NCBI GenBank assembly: GCA_947641575.1
Contig: CANRQN010000001.1
Coordinates: 110,380 to 149,360 of the forward strand
Source of the DNA: an uncultured Clostridium sp.
GTDB taxonomy: Bacteria > Bacillota > Clostridia > TANB77 > CAG-508
Direction of reading: 5' to 3'
Length of the DNA stretch: 38,981 bases
Shown here piece by piece: positions 7,803-15,530 of the stretch. The stretch's first letter is position 1, and every line of letters begins with the position of its first letter. The notes under the pieces are model-generated. The model worked only from the letters and a program-made list of their open reading frames with translations, did not search any database and had not been told where the DNA came from. The position numbers and the translations under genes were made by a program.

Positions 7803-8132
7803 ATGAAAAAAATTTTTTATTATATTTTATGTCTGCTTTGTTTGTCTCTTGTATTCTTATTTTCACTAACTGTTTCTTCTTTTGCTGGATATCCAAAATT
7901 GGTAAATAAAATAGTAGATGCTTTTGAGGATATAAAGAGTTACATCGTTGCTATTGCTACCCCCCTTGCCGCAGTTGCAATAGGGTCAGGTTTTTTAATG
8001 CAAAAATTTAGCCTTGGCGACGAGGAGCGAATTAGAGGAGGCAAAAAACTCATTAGAACATCTGTGGTTTCTTATGCATTTATTTTAGCTCTCGACCTAA
8101 TTATTAATCTAATAAAGACACTTATTGATTAA
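7803..8132 (+). CDS. VirB2/TrbC-like small pilin-type membrane protein
   Basis: The 109-residue protein has an N-terminal signal segment (KKIFYYILCLLCLSLVFLF) followed by VSSFAGYP, then two further hydrophobic spans with a short polar loop (SLGDEERIRGGKKLIR) between them. That is the architecture of VirB2/TrbC conjugative pilins in Gram-positives. Start ATG at 7803 after AAAGGAG. It sits between the coupling protein and the VirB6-like gene, as in other Clostridial transfer regions. Assignment rests on topology and position rather than a sequence motif. Confidence 0.7.
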   Translation: MKKIFYYILCLLCLSLVFLFSLTVSSFAGYPKLVNKIVDAFEDIKSYIVAIATPLAAVAIGSGFLMQKFSLGDEERIRGGKKLIRTSVVSYAFILALDLIINLIKTLID

Positions 8133-8148
8133 TTCTAGGAGGTAAATT

Positions 8149-9025
8149 TTGAATTCTACATCTAATACAATTTTAACTACTATTAATGAACTTTTTAGTT
8201 CTCTATTTTCTTCAATTGATAATTCTATATATGGAGCTTTAGACGAAATTGCTTTTATAGATACTGGCATTTTACACTCTGCTTATTTAGAAAAACTATT
8301 TGGCACATCTTCTCTTTCTGGAATTTTAGTAATTGCAAATGCACTTTTAATCGGATTTATTTTATATTTCGCTGTAAAGCATATGCTCTCTAGTTTTGCA
8401 ATTGTAGAAAATCAAAGTCCATATCATTTCATACTTAAAATTATTTTAGTTCGGTATTTGTATGAATTCGAGTTTCTTTTTATGTGAGCAAATTATTAAT
8501 TTGAGTAGTCTTGTTTCTTTAGCAATTCGTGATACTTGTTCTAATATTTTAGATACCCCTATTTGCTTTTCTAAATTAATAGATGTCTCTAGTTCTATTA
8601 TACAAATTGAATCAAATACTGCTAATGTTTTCTCCATAGATGGTATTATTAAAACAGTTATATCTATTGGCTTTCTTAATGTTGTTTTTATGTATGCTAT
8701 AAGATATATCTTAATTAAGGTTTTTATACTTATATCCCCTTTTGCATTCTTAACTCTTTCTCTCCGCTCTACTTCCTTTATTTTTAAATCTTGGCTTAAG
8801 TGTATCATTTCTTTACTATTTGTAGAATTGTTTGCCTCTTTGATTCTAGCTGTTATGTTTTCTTTAGAATATGGAATAAACAATATTGTGTCCAAATTAT
8901 TGTTTATTGGTGCAATTTTTGCCTTAATGAAAGCAAATAATTATGTAAGAGATTTCATTGGCGGGATTAGTATTGATACTTATCATTCTATAAATGGATT
9001 TAGAGGAATGTTCAAGCCAAAATAA
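8149..9025 (+). CDS. VirB6/TrbL-like polytopic channel protein (one CGG +1 site)
   Basis: Conventionally this reads as two ORFs. The first, from a TTG start at 8149 behind CTAGGAGG, reaches codon 102, CGG at 8452-8454, and soon stops. Skipping the C gives LKIILVGICMNSSFFLCEQI and joins the second frame exactly, producing 291 residues with about six hydrophobic spans. The polytopic form and position after a VirB2-like pilin and before a PrgI-like protein match VirB6/TrbL channel components of type IV secretion. Both halves share hydrophobicity, codon use and the following ribosome site, and the junction lies within a membrane span that would otherwise be cut. VirB6 call is by topology and context. 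Confidence 0.75.
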
Positions 9026-9038
9026 TTTGGAGGTTTTT

Positions 9039-9317
9039 ATGAAATTTATTATCCCACAAAACTACGATTTTTCTAGTAAACTTTTTGGATTTATTGATTA
9101 TTCTACTGTTATTTTTAATGCCATTTGGGATATTTTAGTTTTTTGTTTAGTTAGTATTTTTATATCTAGTATGTATCTAAAATGCTTTGTTATGATTATT
9201 TTATGCTTCCCTATTTTAATTTTTAGCTTTATTGGTTTTAATCATGAAAGTATACTGTATGTGCTTTTTTATATTCTTAAATTTATTTGTAGGCAAAAGG
9301 TTTATTTGTTTAGATAA
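9039..9317 (+). CDS. PrgI/VirB3-like small membrane protein
   Basis: The 92-residue protein starts MKFIIPQNYDFSSKLFGFID, the IPxxxxxxxKLFG opening typical of PrgI-family proteins in Gram-positive conjugation loci, followed by two hydrophobic segments (about residues 24-70). PrgI proteins correspond to VirB3 and usually precede VirB4. Here VirB4 is not adjacent but lies at 20-22 kb. Start ATG at 9039 with TTGGAGG upstream; an upstream in-frame start overlaps the preceding gene's end and is not used. The call rests on the start motif and position. Confidence 0.7.
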   Translation: MKFIIPQNYDFSSKLFGFIDYSTVIFNAIWDILVFCLVSIFISSMYLKCFVMIILCFPILIFSFIGFNHESILYVLFYILKFICRQKVYLFR

Positions 9318-9555
9318 ATTGTATTAATGTTTAGTAAGTTAAAATTTGATTACATACTACAACATATAGTTTATAATAAACATTAATAAATTATCACACA
9401 AATAAGCTTTCCGTTCTTGTTTTTTTCTACATAAAATGATATAATTTTCTATATCGTAGGAATTTTTGACTGAAGGGAAAAAAACTCCGTACGAGAGAGT
9501 TATGCGAAATAAAGTGTAGCTTTTATAAAGTACAAACAAGAATGGGGCGTTTTTT
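9318..9555 (+). promoter_or_regulatory. Promoter and long leader of the dnaD-like operon
   Basis: TTGTTT (9417-9422), a 17-base spacer and a perfect TATAAT (9440-9445) form a clear promoter, leaving a leader of about 100 bases before the ATG at 9556. The leader has a small hairpin AACTC/GAGTT (about 9483-9501) near CGTACGAGAGAG and ATGCGAAA. It may be a regulated leader, but no known riboswitch is recognised. The upstream part (9318-9416) is AT-rich and featureless. Confidence 0.6.
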
Positions 9556-10524
9556 ATGAAACTAGAACAAAATGACGAGGCACTACTGTTTTCAACAACA
9601 AAGATACCTGATATATTTTTTTCAGAATACATTTCTCAGGCTTCTGGAGATTTTATAAAGGTTTATTTATATATATTATTTTTATCTAAATACGGAAAAG
9701 ATATTAAAGTAAATGATTTAGCAAAAAAGCTTTCTCTTACTTTTCCAGTTATCCAAGAAGCATTAAAATTTTGGGAAGAACTTGGTGTTATCACTAAAAA
9801 AGGAACTGGATTTATAATTAATAATTTACAAGAAATAGCGCTTAATAAATTATATAAACCTAATATGACTATTTCCGCTGAAGATATAGAAAAAAATGAG
9901 AAAAACAAAACTAGATCAAAACTTATCGAAACTATTAATAATCAGTTTTTCCAAGGAATCATGTCTCCTTCTTGGTATGCAGATATTGATTTATGGTTTA
10001 AAAAGTACGAATTTGATGAACAAGTTATGTTAGCCCTTTTTAATTACTGCTTTAGTCGTTCTGCACTTCATAGAAATTATGTTCAAGTTGTAGCAGAAGC
10101 TTGGTCAAAAAGTAATGTTAAAACTTTTAGTGATTTAGAAATTTATTACCAAAAACAAGAAACTACTCAAAAAATTGAAAAAGCTGTGCAAAAGAAACTT
10201 GGTATTCTAAGACCTCTTAACGAGTATGAAAAAGCTTACATACACAAATGGACTGTGGATTATGAATATCCTTTAGATATTATTGAAATTGCTCTTAAAA
10301 AATCTACTTCTAAAGCTAACATTACTTTCGATTATTTAGATAAAGTTATTACTGATTGGCATGATAGGGAATTAAAAACAACTGATGATATTCAAAATCA
10401 TTTAATTGCATTTAAAGCTCAAGAAAAAAAGAAAAAAGAATTTCAAAAGAAAGTTAAATCAGGTGACTTTGAACAACGCTCTTATACTAATTTTGATAAC
10501 CTATATGCTAACAATCAAGGTTAA
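9556..10524 (+). CDS. DnaD-domain primosome protein
   Basis: The 322-residue protein has an N-terminal winged-helix part (FIKVYLYILFLSKYGKDIK, LAKKLSLTFPVIQEALKFW) and DnaD-type domains further on, ending in FDYLDKVITDWHDRELKT, the YxxxIxxxW signature of the second DnaD domain (about residues 265-282). DnaD-type proteins help load the replicative helicase at oriC and at restart forks in Firmicutes. Its neighbour 25 bases downstream is a DnaC/DnaI-type loader, which fits. Start ATG behind GGGGCG is modest; the promoter at 9417 lies upstream. No in-frame CGG. Confidence 0.85.
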   Translation: MKLEQNDEALLFSTTKIPDIFFSEYISQASGDFIKVYLYILFLSKYGKDIKVNDLAKKLSLTFPVIQEALKFWEELGVITKKGTGFIINNLQEIALNKLYKPNMTISAEDIEKNEKNKTRSKLIETINNQFFQGIMSPSWYADIDLWFKKYEFDEQVMLALFNYCFSRSALHRNYVQVVAEAWSKSNVKTFSDLEIYYQKQETTQKIEKAVQKKLGILRPLNEYEKAYIHKWTVDYEYPLDIIEIALKKSTSKANITFDYLDKVITDWHDRELKTTDDIQNHLIAFKAQEKKKKEFQKKVKSGDFEQRSYTNFDNLYANNQG

Positions 10525-10548
10525 CCTAAGAAAGGAAGGAATTTTGTT

Positions 10549-11557
10549 TTGGCAAATCCTACATTAAATTTTTTATTAAAAGATTACGAACAAAAGAAAT
10601 ATAAAGCAGACTTAGACTTTGAAAAAGATAAGCTTAAATTTTATAATTCAAACCCAAAATTATCTGAATTAAACACAGCTCTTGGAAAACTTGCAATAGA
10701 TATTTCAAAAGCTGTTTTAAATAATGATACTACTTTAGTAGATGAACTAAAAACTAATTTCAACAAATTAAAATTAGAAAAAGAAACTCTACTTAAAACT
10801 CTTGATATACCTAAGCGGCGTTTTAGAACCTTTATATGAGTGCTCTGTTTGTAGAGATACTGGTTTTGTATTAGATACAAGTGGAAAAACTACTCTTTGC
10901 AATTGTATTAAGCAAAAGATTTTTGATATTGATTTTAATAGGTCTAATATAGGAAATCTTGAGAAGGAGAATTTTGATAATTTTACTTTAGATTTATATT
11001 CAGATGAAATAAATGAAGAAAAATATCGTGCGAAAATTTCTCCGAAGAAAAATATTTCTAACATTAGAAATATTGCTCTTAAATTTGTAGAAAATTTTGA
11101 TAATCCAGAAGAAAAAAATTTACTTTTTACTGGAAATACTGGTCTTGGTAAGACATTCATTTCTAATTGTATCGCAAAGGAAATCTTAAATCTTGGAAAA
11201 ACTGTGCTTTATCAGACTGCCCCTATAATGCTTGATAATATTATAGACTACAGATTTGGTAAATCTGATTATAGTGAAATTTATAATAATATTATAAATG
11301 TAGATTTGCTTATCATAGATGATTTAGGTGCTGAAGCAACAAATTCTTCAAAGATATCAGAGCTCTTTAATATTATAAATGCTAGACTATTAAATTCAAA
11401 CAATCATGTGACAAAGACTATTATTTCTACAAATTTGAATATGAATAATTTAATGGATACTTATAGTGAGAGAATTTTTTCAAGACTTGCATCTTACTAT
11501 AATATTTGTAGATTCTTTGGAGATGATATTAGACTTTCTAAACTTATAAAGAAATAG
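10549..11557 (+). CDS. DnaC/DnaI-type helicase loader ATPase (one CGG +1 site)
   Basis: The TTG-started frame (behind AAAGGAAGGAATTT) reaches codon 90, CGG at 10816-10818, then stops at 10839. Skipping the C reads AAG GGC GTT and continues as PKGVLEPLYECSVCRDTGFV, a standard run for the zinc-binding CxxC segment of DnaC-like loaders. The rest carries Walker A (TGNTGLGKTFISNCIA) and Walker B (LLIIDDLGAE) and an arginine finger region (YSERIFSRL), 335 residues, the usual length. It loads the replicative helicase with the DnaD-like protein encoded just upstream. No restored alternative exists: the N-terminal half has no P-loop and the C-terminal half lacks a plausible start, so the joined gene is well supported. 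Confidence 0.88.
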
Positions 11558-11567
11558 ATTATATAAC

Positions 11568-11605
11568 AAAAGGAGCTAGGTTACCCTATCTCCTTTTGTT
11601 TTTAT
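11568..11605 (+). terminator. Terminator after the helicase-loader operon
   Basis: ACAAAAGGAGCTAGGT pairs with an ACCTATCTCCTTTTGT-type arm, followed by TTTTT. It ends the dnaD-dnaC unit and, in reverse, may also serve the convergent gene at 11615. Confidence 0.7.
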
Positions 11606-11614
11606 GTAAGAAAA

Positions 11615-11899
11615 TTATTTGTCTTTTTCCCTGTCTTGCTCTTTATGCTTTTGTGATATCTTTGATGCAACAATTCCGGCAGGTATTACTATCATTTCAA
11701 AAATGACAGTAATAGCCAGTCCTCCTATTAATGCCATGTACATATCAGGCTCCTCGCATACATTATACCCTGCAACATATATGATAGCTTCTGATAGCAA
11801 AAAGACTATTAGCCCCGCTATCTCAAGGACATTGTTACTGGAGCTTTCAAGCTTTCTCCAAAAGTCGCAGAAGTACCGTTTCTTCTTTTTTTCTTCCAT
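11615..11899 (-). CDS. Foreign-looking two-span membrane protein with an in-frame CGG
   Basis: A 94-residue protein with a lysine-rich start, then FWRKLESSSNNVLEIAGLIV, two hydrophobic spans and a charged tail (KISQKHKEQDREKDK). A strong GGAGGAAGC ribosome site precedes the ATG at 11899. Codon 8 is CGG (KKKKRYF) and must be read in frame: skipping its C leads to a stop after about 20 codons. It is the one clear exception to the window's rule. Codon use differs from the neighbours (GCG, GGG, GTC, CTG, AGG), so it was probably acquired recently from a genome with normal CGG use and may not be fully expressed here. I do not recognise the family. Confidence 0.6.
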   Translation of the reverse strand: MEEKKKKRYFCDFWRKLESSSNNVLEIAGLIVFLLSEAIIYVAGYNVCEEPDMYMALIGGLAITVIFEMIVIPAGIVASKISQKHKEQDREKDK

Positions 11900-12068
11900 A
11901 TTGCTTCCTCCTCAAATATATAATTTTTTAGCATTTTATTATAAACCTGCTAATAGAACACAGGGGAATTTTCTACATTGAAAGCTCGCTCAATAATTTG
12001 AATTATACCATATATTTATGTTGTTTGCAAATATGGAAAGTCCCCACCTGTTAAAAACCGGTGGGGAC
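11900..12068. terminator. Hairpin downstream of the 12075 gene
   Basis: Between the two foreign-looking genes, GTCCCCACC (12040-12048) pairs perfectly with GGTGGGGAC (12060-12068). For the minus-strand gene ending at 12075 it is followed by TTTCC, giving a fair terminator. The rest (11900-12039) is AT-rich spacer with the ribosome site of the 11615 gene. Confidence 0.55.
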
Positions 12069-12074
12069 AATGGG

Positions 12075-12329
12075 CTAGGCCAGTCTTGAAAGGTAGTCGT
12101 ACATGCTTACCAACATGAAGCTTTCGTACTTTCCGGAAGCCGTGTTGCCCTTGTTCGTCAGCCCGTTCTTCTCGTTGAAGTAGTACCCCTCAGGGAACTT
12201 GAGCTGAGTTACATCATCACAGTCTGCAATGATAATCCCTGGGTAACTCTCTTCCTTAATGCAAATGCAGATGTTGGGATTGAGCAGTTCCAACTCTTCT
12301 CCCAGTTTCATAATGCCCATGTTCTCCAT
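12075..12329 (-). CDS. Foreign-looking hypothetical protein, 84 residues
   Basis: The protein begins MENMGIMKLGEELELLNPNI and contains FPEGYYFNEKNGLTNKGNTA. The ATG at 12329 follows GGAGGTAAAAAA. Codons such as CTG, CTC, AAC, GGC, TAC and ACG dominate, in sharp contrast to the AT-rich genes on either side, which points to recent transfer. Its CGGs (ACG GGC-type and TCC GGA contexts) are out of frame. I do not recognise the family; it is the kind of small cytosolic protein found in mobile islands. It is followed by its own terminator hairpin. Confidence 0.6.
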   Translation of the reverse strand: MENMGIMKLGEELELLNPNICICIKEESYPGIIIADCDDVTQLKFPEGYYFNEKNGLTNKGNTASGKYESFMLVSMYDYLSRLA

Positions 12330-12853
12330 TTTTTTACCTCCAAAAAAATTTTACTAAGTTGATAGTATTAATAGTAAACACGAGTTTTACTTAGATAAAG
12401 GCATTTAGCACTTAATCTATTTTTATTATACTATAATTTTACATAAAATTCAAGTTTTCAATTGTTTAGGCTCTATTTTGTCGTAACTATTCATATGTAA
12501 TACTAGAATATTAAATTAAAATATAGAGAAAATGTAGGGGCGATTAGTAATTGCCCCTTCTTCAACGGCTTTGCTATATATTTTTATGTTTAAGAAATTT
12601 CTTCGAAGGGCCAGAGAAGTCTATCTATTGTGGTCTGCGGGCGAATAATATTCGCCCTACACTGTTTTTTTACTGTTTTCACATGATATTCTAGTAAAAT
12701 ACCTCTGAATAGACACATTTTGTCTAAAGTTCACGTAAATATTATTCAATTAAAAGTTTAAACATTATCCTAATTATGTTTACATTCTAGTTGCACTTCT
12801 TGACATTATGTTTAATATAATACATTAAGGCATATTGATAGGAGGACATTTTT
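12330..12853. other. Intergenic region with inverted-repeat element and importer promoter
   Basis: No gene is visible. It contains the foreign genes' upstream control DNA, an inverted-repeat element (12531-12663), and the promoter region of the ABC importer. A possible promoter near the end uses TTGCAC or TTGACA (about 12793-12806) with TATAAT at about 12816-12821, but the spacing is 19 or 10 bases, so it is not firm. I looked for a THI box or other riboswitch and saw none. Confidence 0.45.
12531..12663. repeat. MITE-like inverted-repeat element
   Basis: The left end TGTAGGGGCGATTA... and the right end ...ATTCGCCCTACA are near-perfect inverted repeats about 130 bases apart. The right end itself folds (GGGCGAAT/ATTCGCCC) and the left end folds (GGGGCGA/TTGCCCC). 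There is no coding capacity. The form is that of a non-autonomous miniature element or a dispersed intergenic palindrome. A second, unrelated inverted-repeat element lies at 32052-32176. Confidence 0.55.
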
Positions 12854-13624
12854 ATGAAAGAAATTTTAAAAGTTAGCAATATTAAGAAAACTTATCAGGC
12901 AAAAAATGGTGAAATAAATGCTATTGATGGAGTCAGTTTTACTGCAAATGAAGGTGAGTTTGTAAGTATTATTGGACCAAGTCGGTTGTGGGAAATCTAG
13001 CTTACTTTCGATTATCGCTGGGCTAGAAGAAAAAACAGAAGGTAAAATTTATATTGACCGGAGAATTACAGAATCGGTATTTCTTCTAAAATTGGATATA
13101 TGCTTCAAAAAGATAGCTTACTTGAATGGAGAACAATTTATAGTAATGTTATGTTAGGTTTAGAAATAAAGCATTCTAAAACTAAAGAAAATGAAGAATA
13201 TGTTAAAGAATTACTTAAAAAATATGGTCTATATGAATTCAAAGATAAATATCCTTCTCAGTTATCTGGAGGAATGAGGCAAAGAGTCGCTTTAATTAGA
13301 ACGCTTGCAATTAAGCCTAAAATCTTACTCCTTGATGAAGCTTTTTCAGCACTAGATTATCAAACTAGAATGATGGTTACAAACGATATCTACGGTATCC
13401 TTAGGGAAGAACATATTACAGCTATTATTGTAACACATGATATATCAGAAAGTATCAGTATGTCAGATAAAACTATTGTATTAACTGGAAGACCTGCAAA
13501 GGTTAAAAAGATTCATACAATTGATTTTGACGTTCCTAATAGAACACCAATTAACTGCCGAAAAAGTCCAAAGTTTAGTGAATATTTTGATACACTATGG
13601 AAGGAGCTTGATGTACATGTATGA
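12854..13624 (+). CDS. ABC importer ATPase, SsuB/TauB/NrtD type (three CGG +1 sites)
   Basis: Three in-frame CGGs (12983, 13059, 13075) split this gene. Each skip of C restores glycine and the three together return the frame, giving 255 residues. The first restores the Walker A glycine in GPSGCGKSSL, the second gives YIDGELQN and the third NGISSKIGYMLQKDSL, the Q-loop region. The second CGG is in frame only after the first shift, and the third only after the second. The signature LSGGMRQRVALIRTLA and Walker B ILLLDEAFSALD are intact. It powers uptake of the substrate bound by the 14446 lipoprotein. ATG follows TAGGAGGAC. Only CGG skipping explains all three breaks. Confidence 0.92.
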
Positions 13625-14430
13625 CAAATTTATATCACCAGATAGAAAAAAATACTTAAGAAAAATTCGAATAAACAAAATAGCTGTTTTTGGCGCACAA
13701 GTTCGGAATTTTGTTTACCATAATTGTTTTATGGGAAGTTTTAGCAAACCTAAAAATAATTGATAGCTTTATAACAAGTCAGCCTAGTCGAATTCTAAAT
13801 ACTTTTATGAATCTATTTTCTAATGATTTATTAACTCATCTGGGTGTTACTTTATATGAAACTATTGTTGGATTTATAGGAGGAACTTTACTTGGTATTG
13901 CCATATCAATTGTACTGTGGCTTTCTAAGTTTTTATCAAAAGTTTTTGAACCATTTTTAGTAGTTTTAAACAGCTTACCAAAGGTTGCATTAGGTCCTAT
14001 TATAATTATCTGGGTCGGTTCTGGAACTTCCGCAATTATTGTTATGGCTCTTGCAATTTCACTTATTGTAACTATTTTAGATATTTTACACGGCTTTATA
14101 AATACTGATAAAGATAAAATTAAAATGGCAAAAACTTTTAAGGCAAATAAATTTCAAATTCTTACAAAGATTGTAATTCCAGCTAATATTCCATGTTTTA
14201 TTAATTCTCTAAAGATTAATATTGGATTATCTCTTGTTGGTGTTATATCTGGAGAATTCTTAGTTTCAAAAGCAGGTCTTGGATACCTTATTGTATATGG
14301 TGGCCAGGTATTTCAGCTAGATTTAGTTATGACAAGTGTAATTTTACTTGGTATGATGGCAGCTATTATGTATAAAAGTGTTATACTTTTAGAAAAGTTT
14401 ATTATTAAAACAGATAAAAAAGAAAATTAA
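13617..14430 (+). CDS. ABC importer permease, SsuC/TauC type (one CGG +1 site)
   Basis: The gene overlaps the ATPase stop by 8 bases, and starts at the ATG at 13617 (an in-frame ATG at 13611 is the alternative; AAGGAG is at 13601-13606). Codon 30 is CGG at 13704-13706; skipping the C reads VFGAQVGILFTIIVLWEVLA and enters the long frame, 270 residues. Six spans and the EAA-type motif (about GTLLGIAISI and NSLPKVALGPIIIIW) mark a binding-protein-dependent permease of the nitrate/sulfonate/taurine family. Without the shift the first membrane span would be lost. It forms the channel with the ATPase upstream. Confidence 0.88.
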
Positions 14431-14445
14431 GAGGAGGTTATTTTC

Positions 14446-15456
14446 TTGAAAAAATTAATTATTTCTCTTATTGTTATTCTAATAGTTATTGGAATTGTAA
14501 TAGGAGTTTCTTGTATTAAAAATAAAAATACAAATGATAACAGCTTACAAACTGTAAGATTAAGTGAAGTTACTCGTTCTATATTTTATGCACCCCAATA
14601 TATAGCAATAAATAAAGGATTTTTTGAAGAAGAAGGTTTATCTATAGAACTTACTACAGCTCAGGGCGCTGACGCTGTTATGACATCCGTTTTAGCAAAT
14701 CAAAGTGATATTGGTTTTGCTGGTCCTGAAGCTTCTGTATATGTTTATAACGAAGGTAAAGAAGATCACACAGAGGTTTTTGCACAACTTACAAAAAGAG
14801 ATGGATCTTTCTTGGTAAGTAGAAATAAAAACGAAGACTTTAAATGGTCAGATGTAAAAGGTTCAACCATTATTCCTGGTAGAAAAGGTGGAGTTCCTTA
14901 TATGACTTTACAATATGTTCTTAGAAAAAATGGAATTGATTTAGACAAAGACGTTGTATTGGATGATAGTATTAGTTTTGATTTAATGGCTGGTGCTTTT
15001 AGTAATGGTAATGCTGACTATGTTTCTCTATTTGAACCTACTGCATCAAGTACAGAAATTGCTGGAAAGGGTTACATCGTAGCTTCTATTGGAGCTGAAA
15101 CAGATGAACTTCCATATACTGCATATTTTGCAAAAAAGAGTTATATAGAGAAAAATCCAGAAATTATTCAGAAATTTACAAATGCTATATATAAAGGTCA
15201 AAAATGGATTCAGGAACACTCTATGGAAGAAGTAGCTGAAGCAATTGCTGAATACTTTCCAAATACTGATAAAGAATTATTAATTACTGTTTTAAATAGA
15301 TATAAAGATATAGATGTTTGGAGTACCTCTCCTTATCTTTCAGAAGAAGGATTCGAACTTCTTCAAACTATAATTCAAGATGCAGGAGAACTAAAACAAA
15401 AAGCTCCATATGATAAAATAATAAATAATAATTTTGCAAATGAAGCTATGAAATAG
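14446..15456 (+). CDS. ABC importer substrate-binding lipoprotein (NMT1/SsuA-like)
   Basis: A 336-residue extracellular binding protein. It starts at a TTG after AAGAGGAGG. A signal peptide ends in VGVSC, a lipobox with the cysteine at about residue 23, so it is a membrane-anchored lipoprotein. The body has APQYIAINKGFFEEEGLSIE, the typical opening of NMT1/THI5 and SsuA folds, then QSDIGFAGPEA and KGSTIIPGRKGG. The ligand could be an aliphatic sulfonate, taurine, nitrate or a pyrimidine-type thiamine precursor; the sequence does not decide. It is the last gene of the importer operon, followed by a terminator. It has no in-frame CGG. Confidence 0.82.
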   Translation: MKKLIISLIVILIVIGIVIGVSCIKNKNTNDNSLQTVRLSEVTRSIFYAPQYIAINKGFFEEEGLSIELTTAQGADAVMTSVLANQSDIGFAGPEASVYVYNEGKEDHTEVFAQLTKRDGSFLVSRNKNEDFKWSDVKGSTIIPGRKGGVPYMTLQYVLRKNGIDLDKDVVLDDSISFDLMAGAFSNGNADYVSLFEPTASSTEIAGKGYIVASIGAETDELPYTAYFAKKSYIEKNPEIIQKFTNAIYKGQKWIQEHSMEEVAEAIAEYFPNTDKELLITVLNRYKDIDVWSTSPYLSEEGFELLQTIIQDAGELKQKAPYDKIINNNFANEAMK

Positions 15457-15482
15457 AGAAGAACTTTGGTATTAGAGAATAA

Positions 15483-15519
15483 AAGAGGCTAGACTTATAA
15501 AGTCTTTGCCTCTTTTTTA
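15483..15519. terminator. Bidirectional terminator between importer operon and gyrA
   Basis: AGAGGC...GCCTCT with inner AGACTT/AAGTCT arms, followed by TTTTTT on the plus strand and, in reverse, a run of A's. It serves both the importer and gyrA, which converge here. Confidence 0.8.
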
Positions 15520-15530
15520 GTATTTTACTT

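Noticed and set aside
12664..12853. Thiamine or other riboswitch before the ABC importer
   Set aside because: No THI-box or other known aptamer core was seen, so the substrate stays open.
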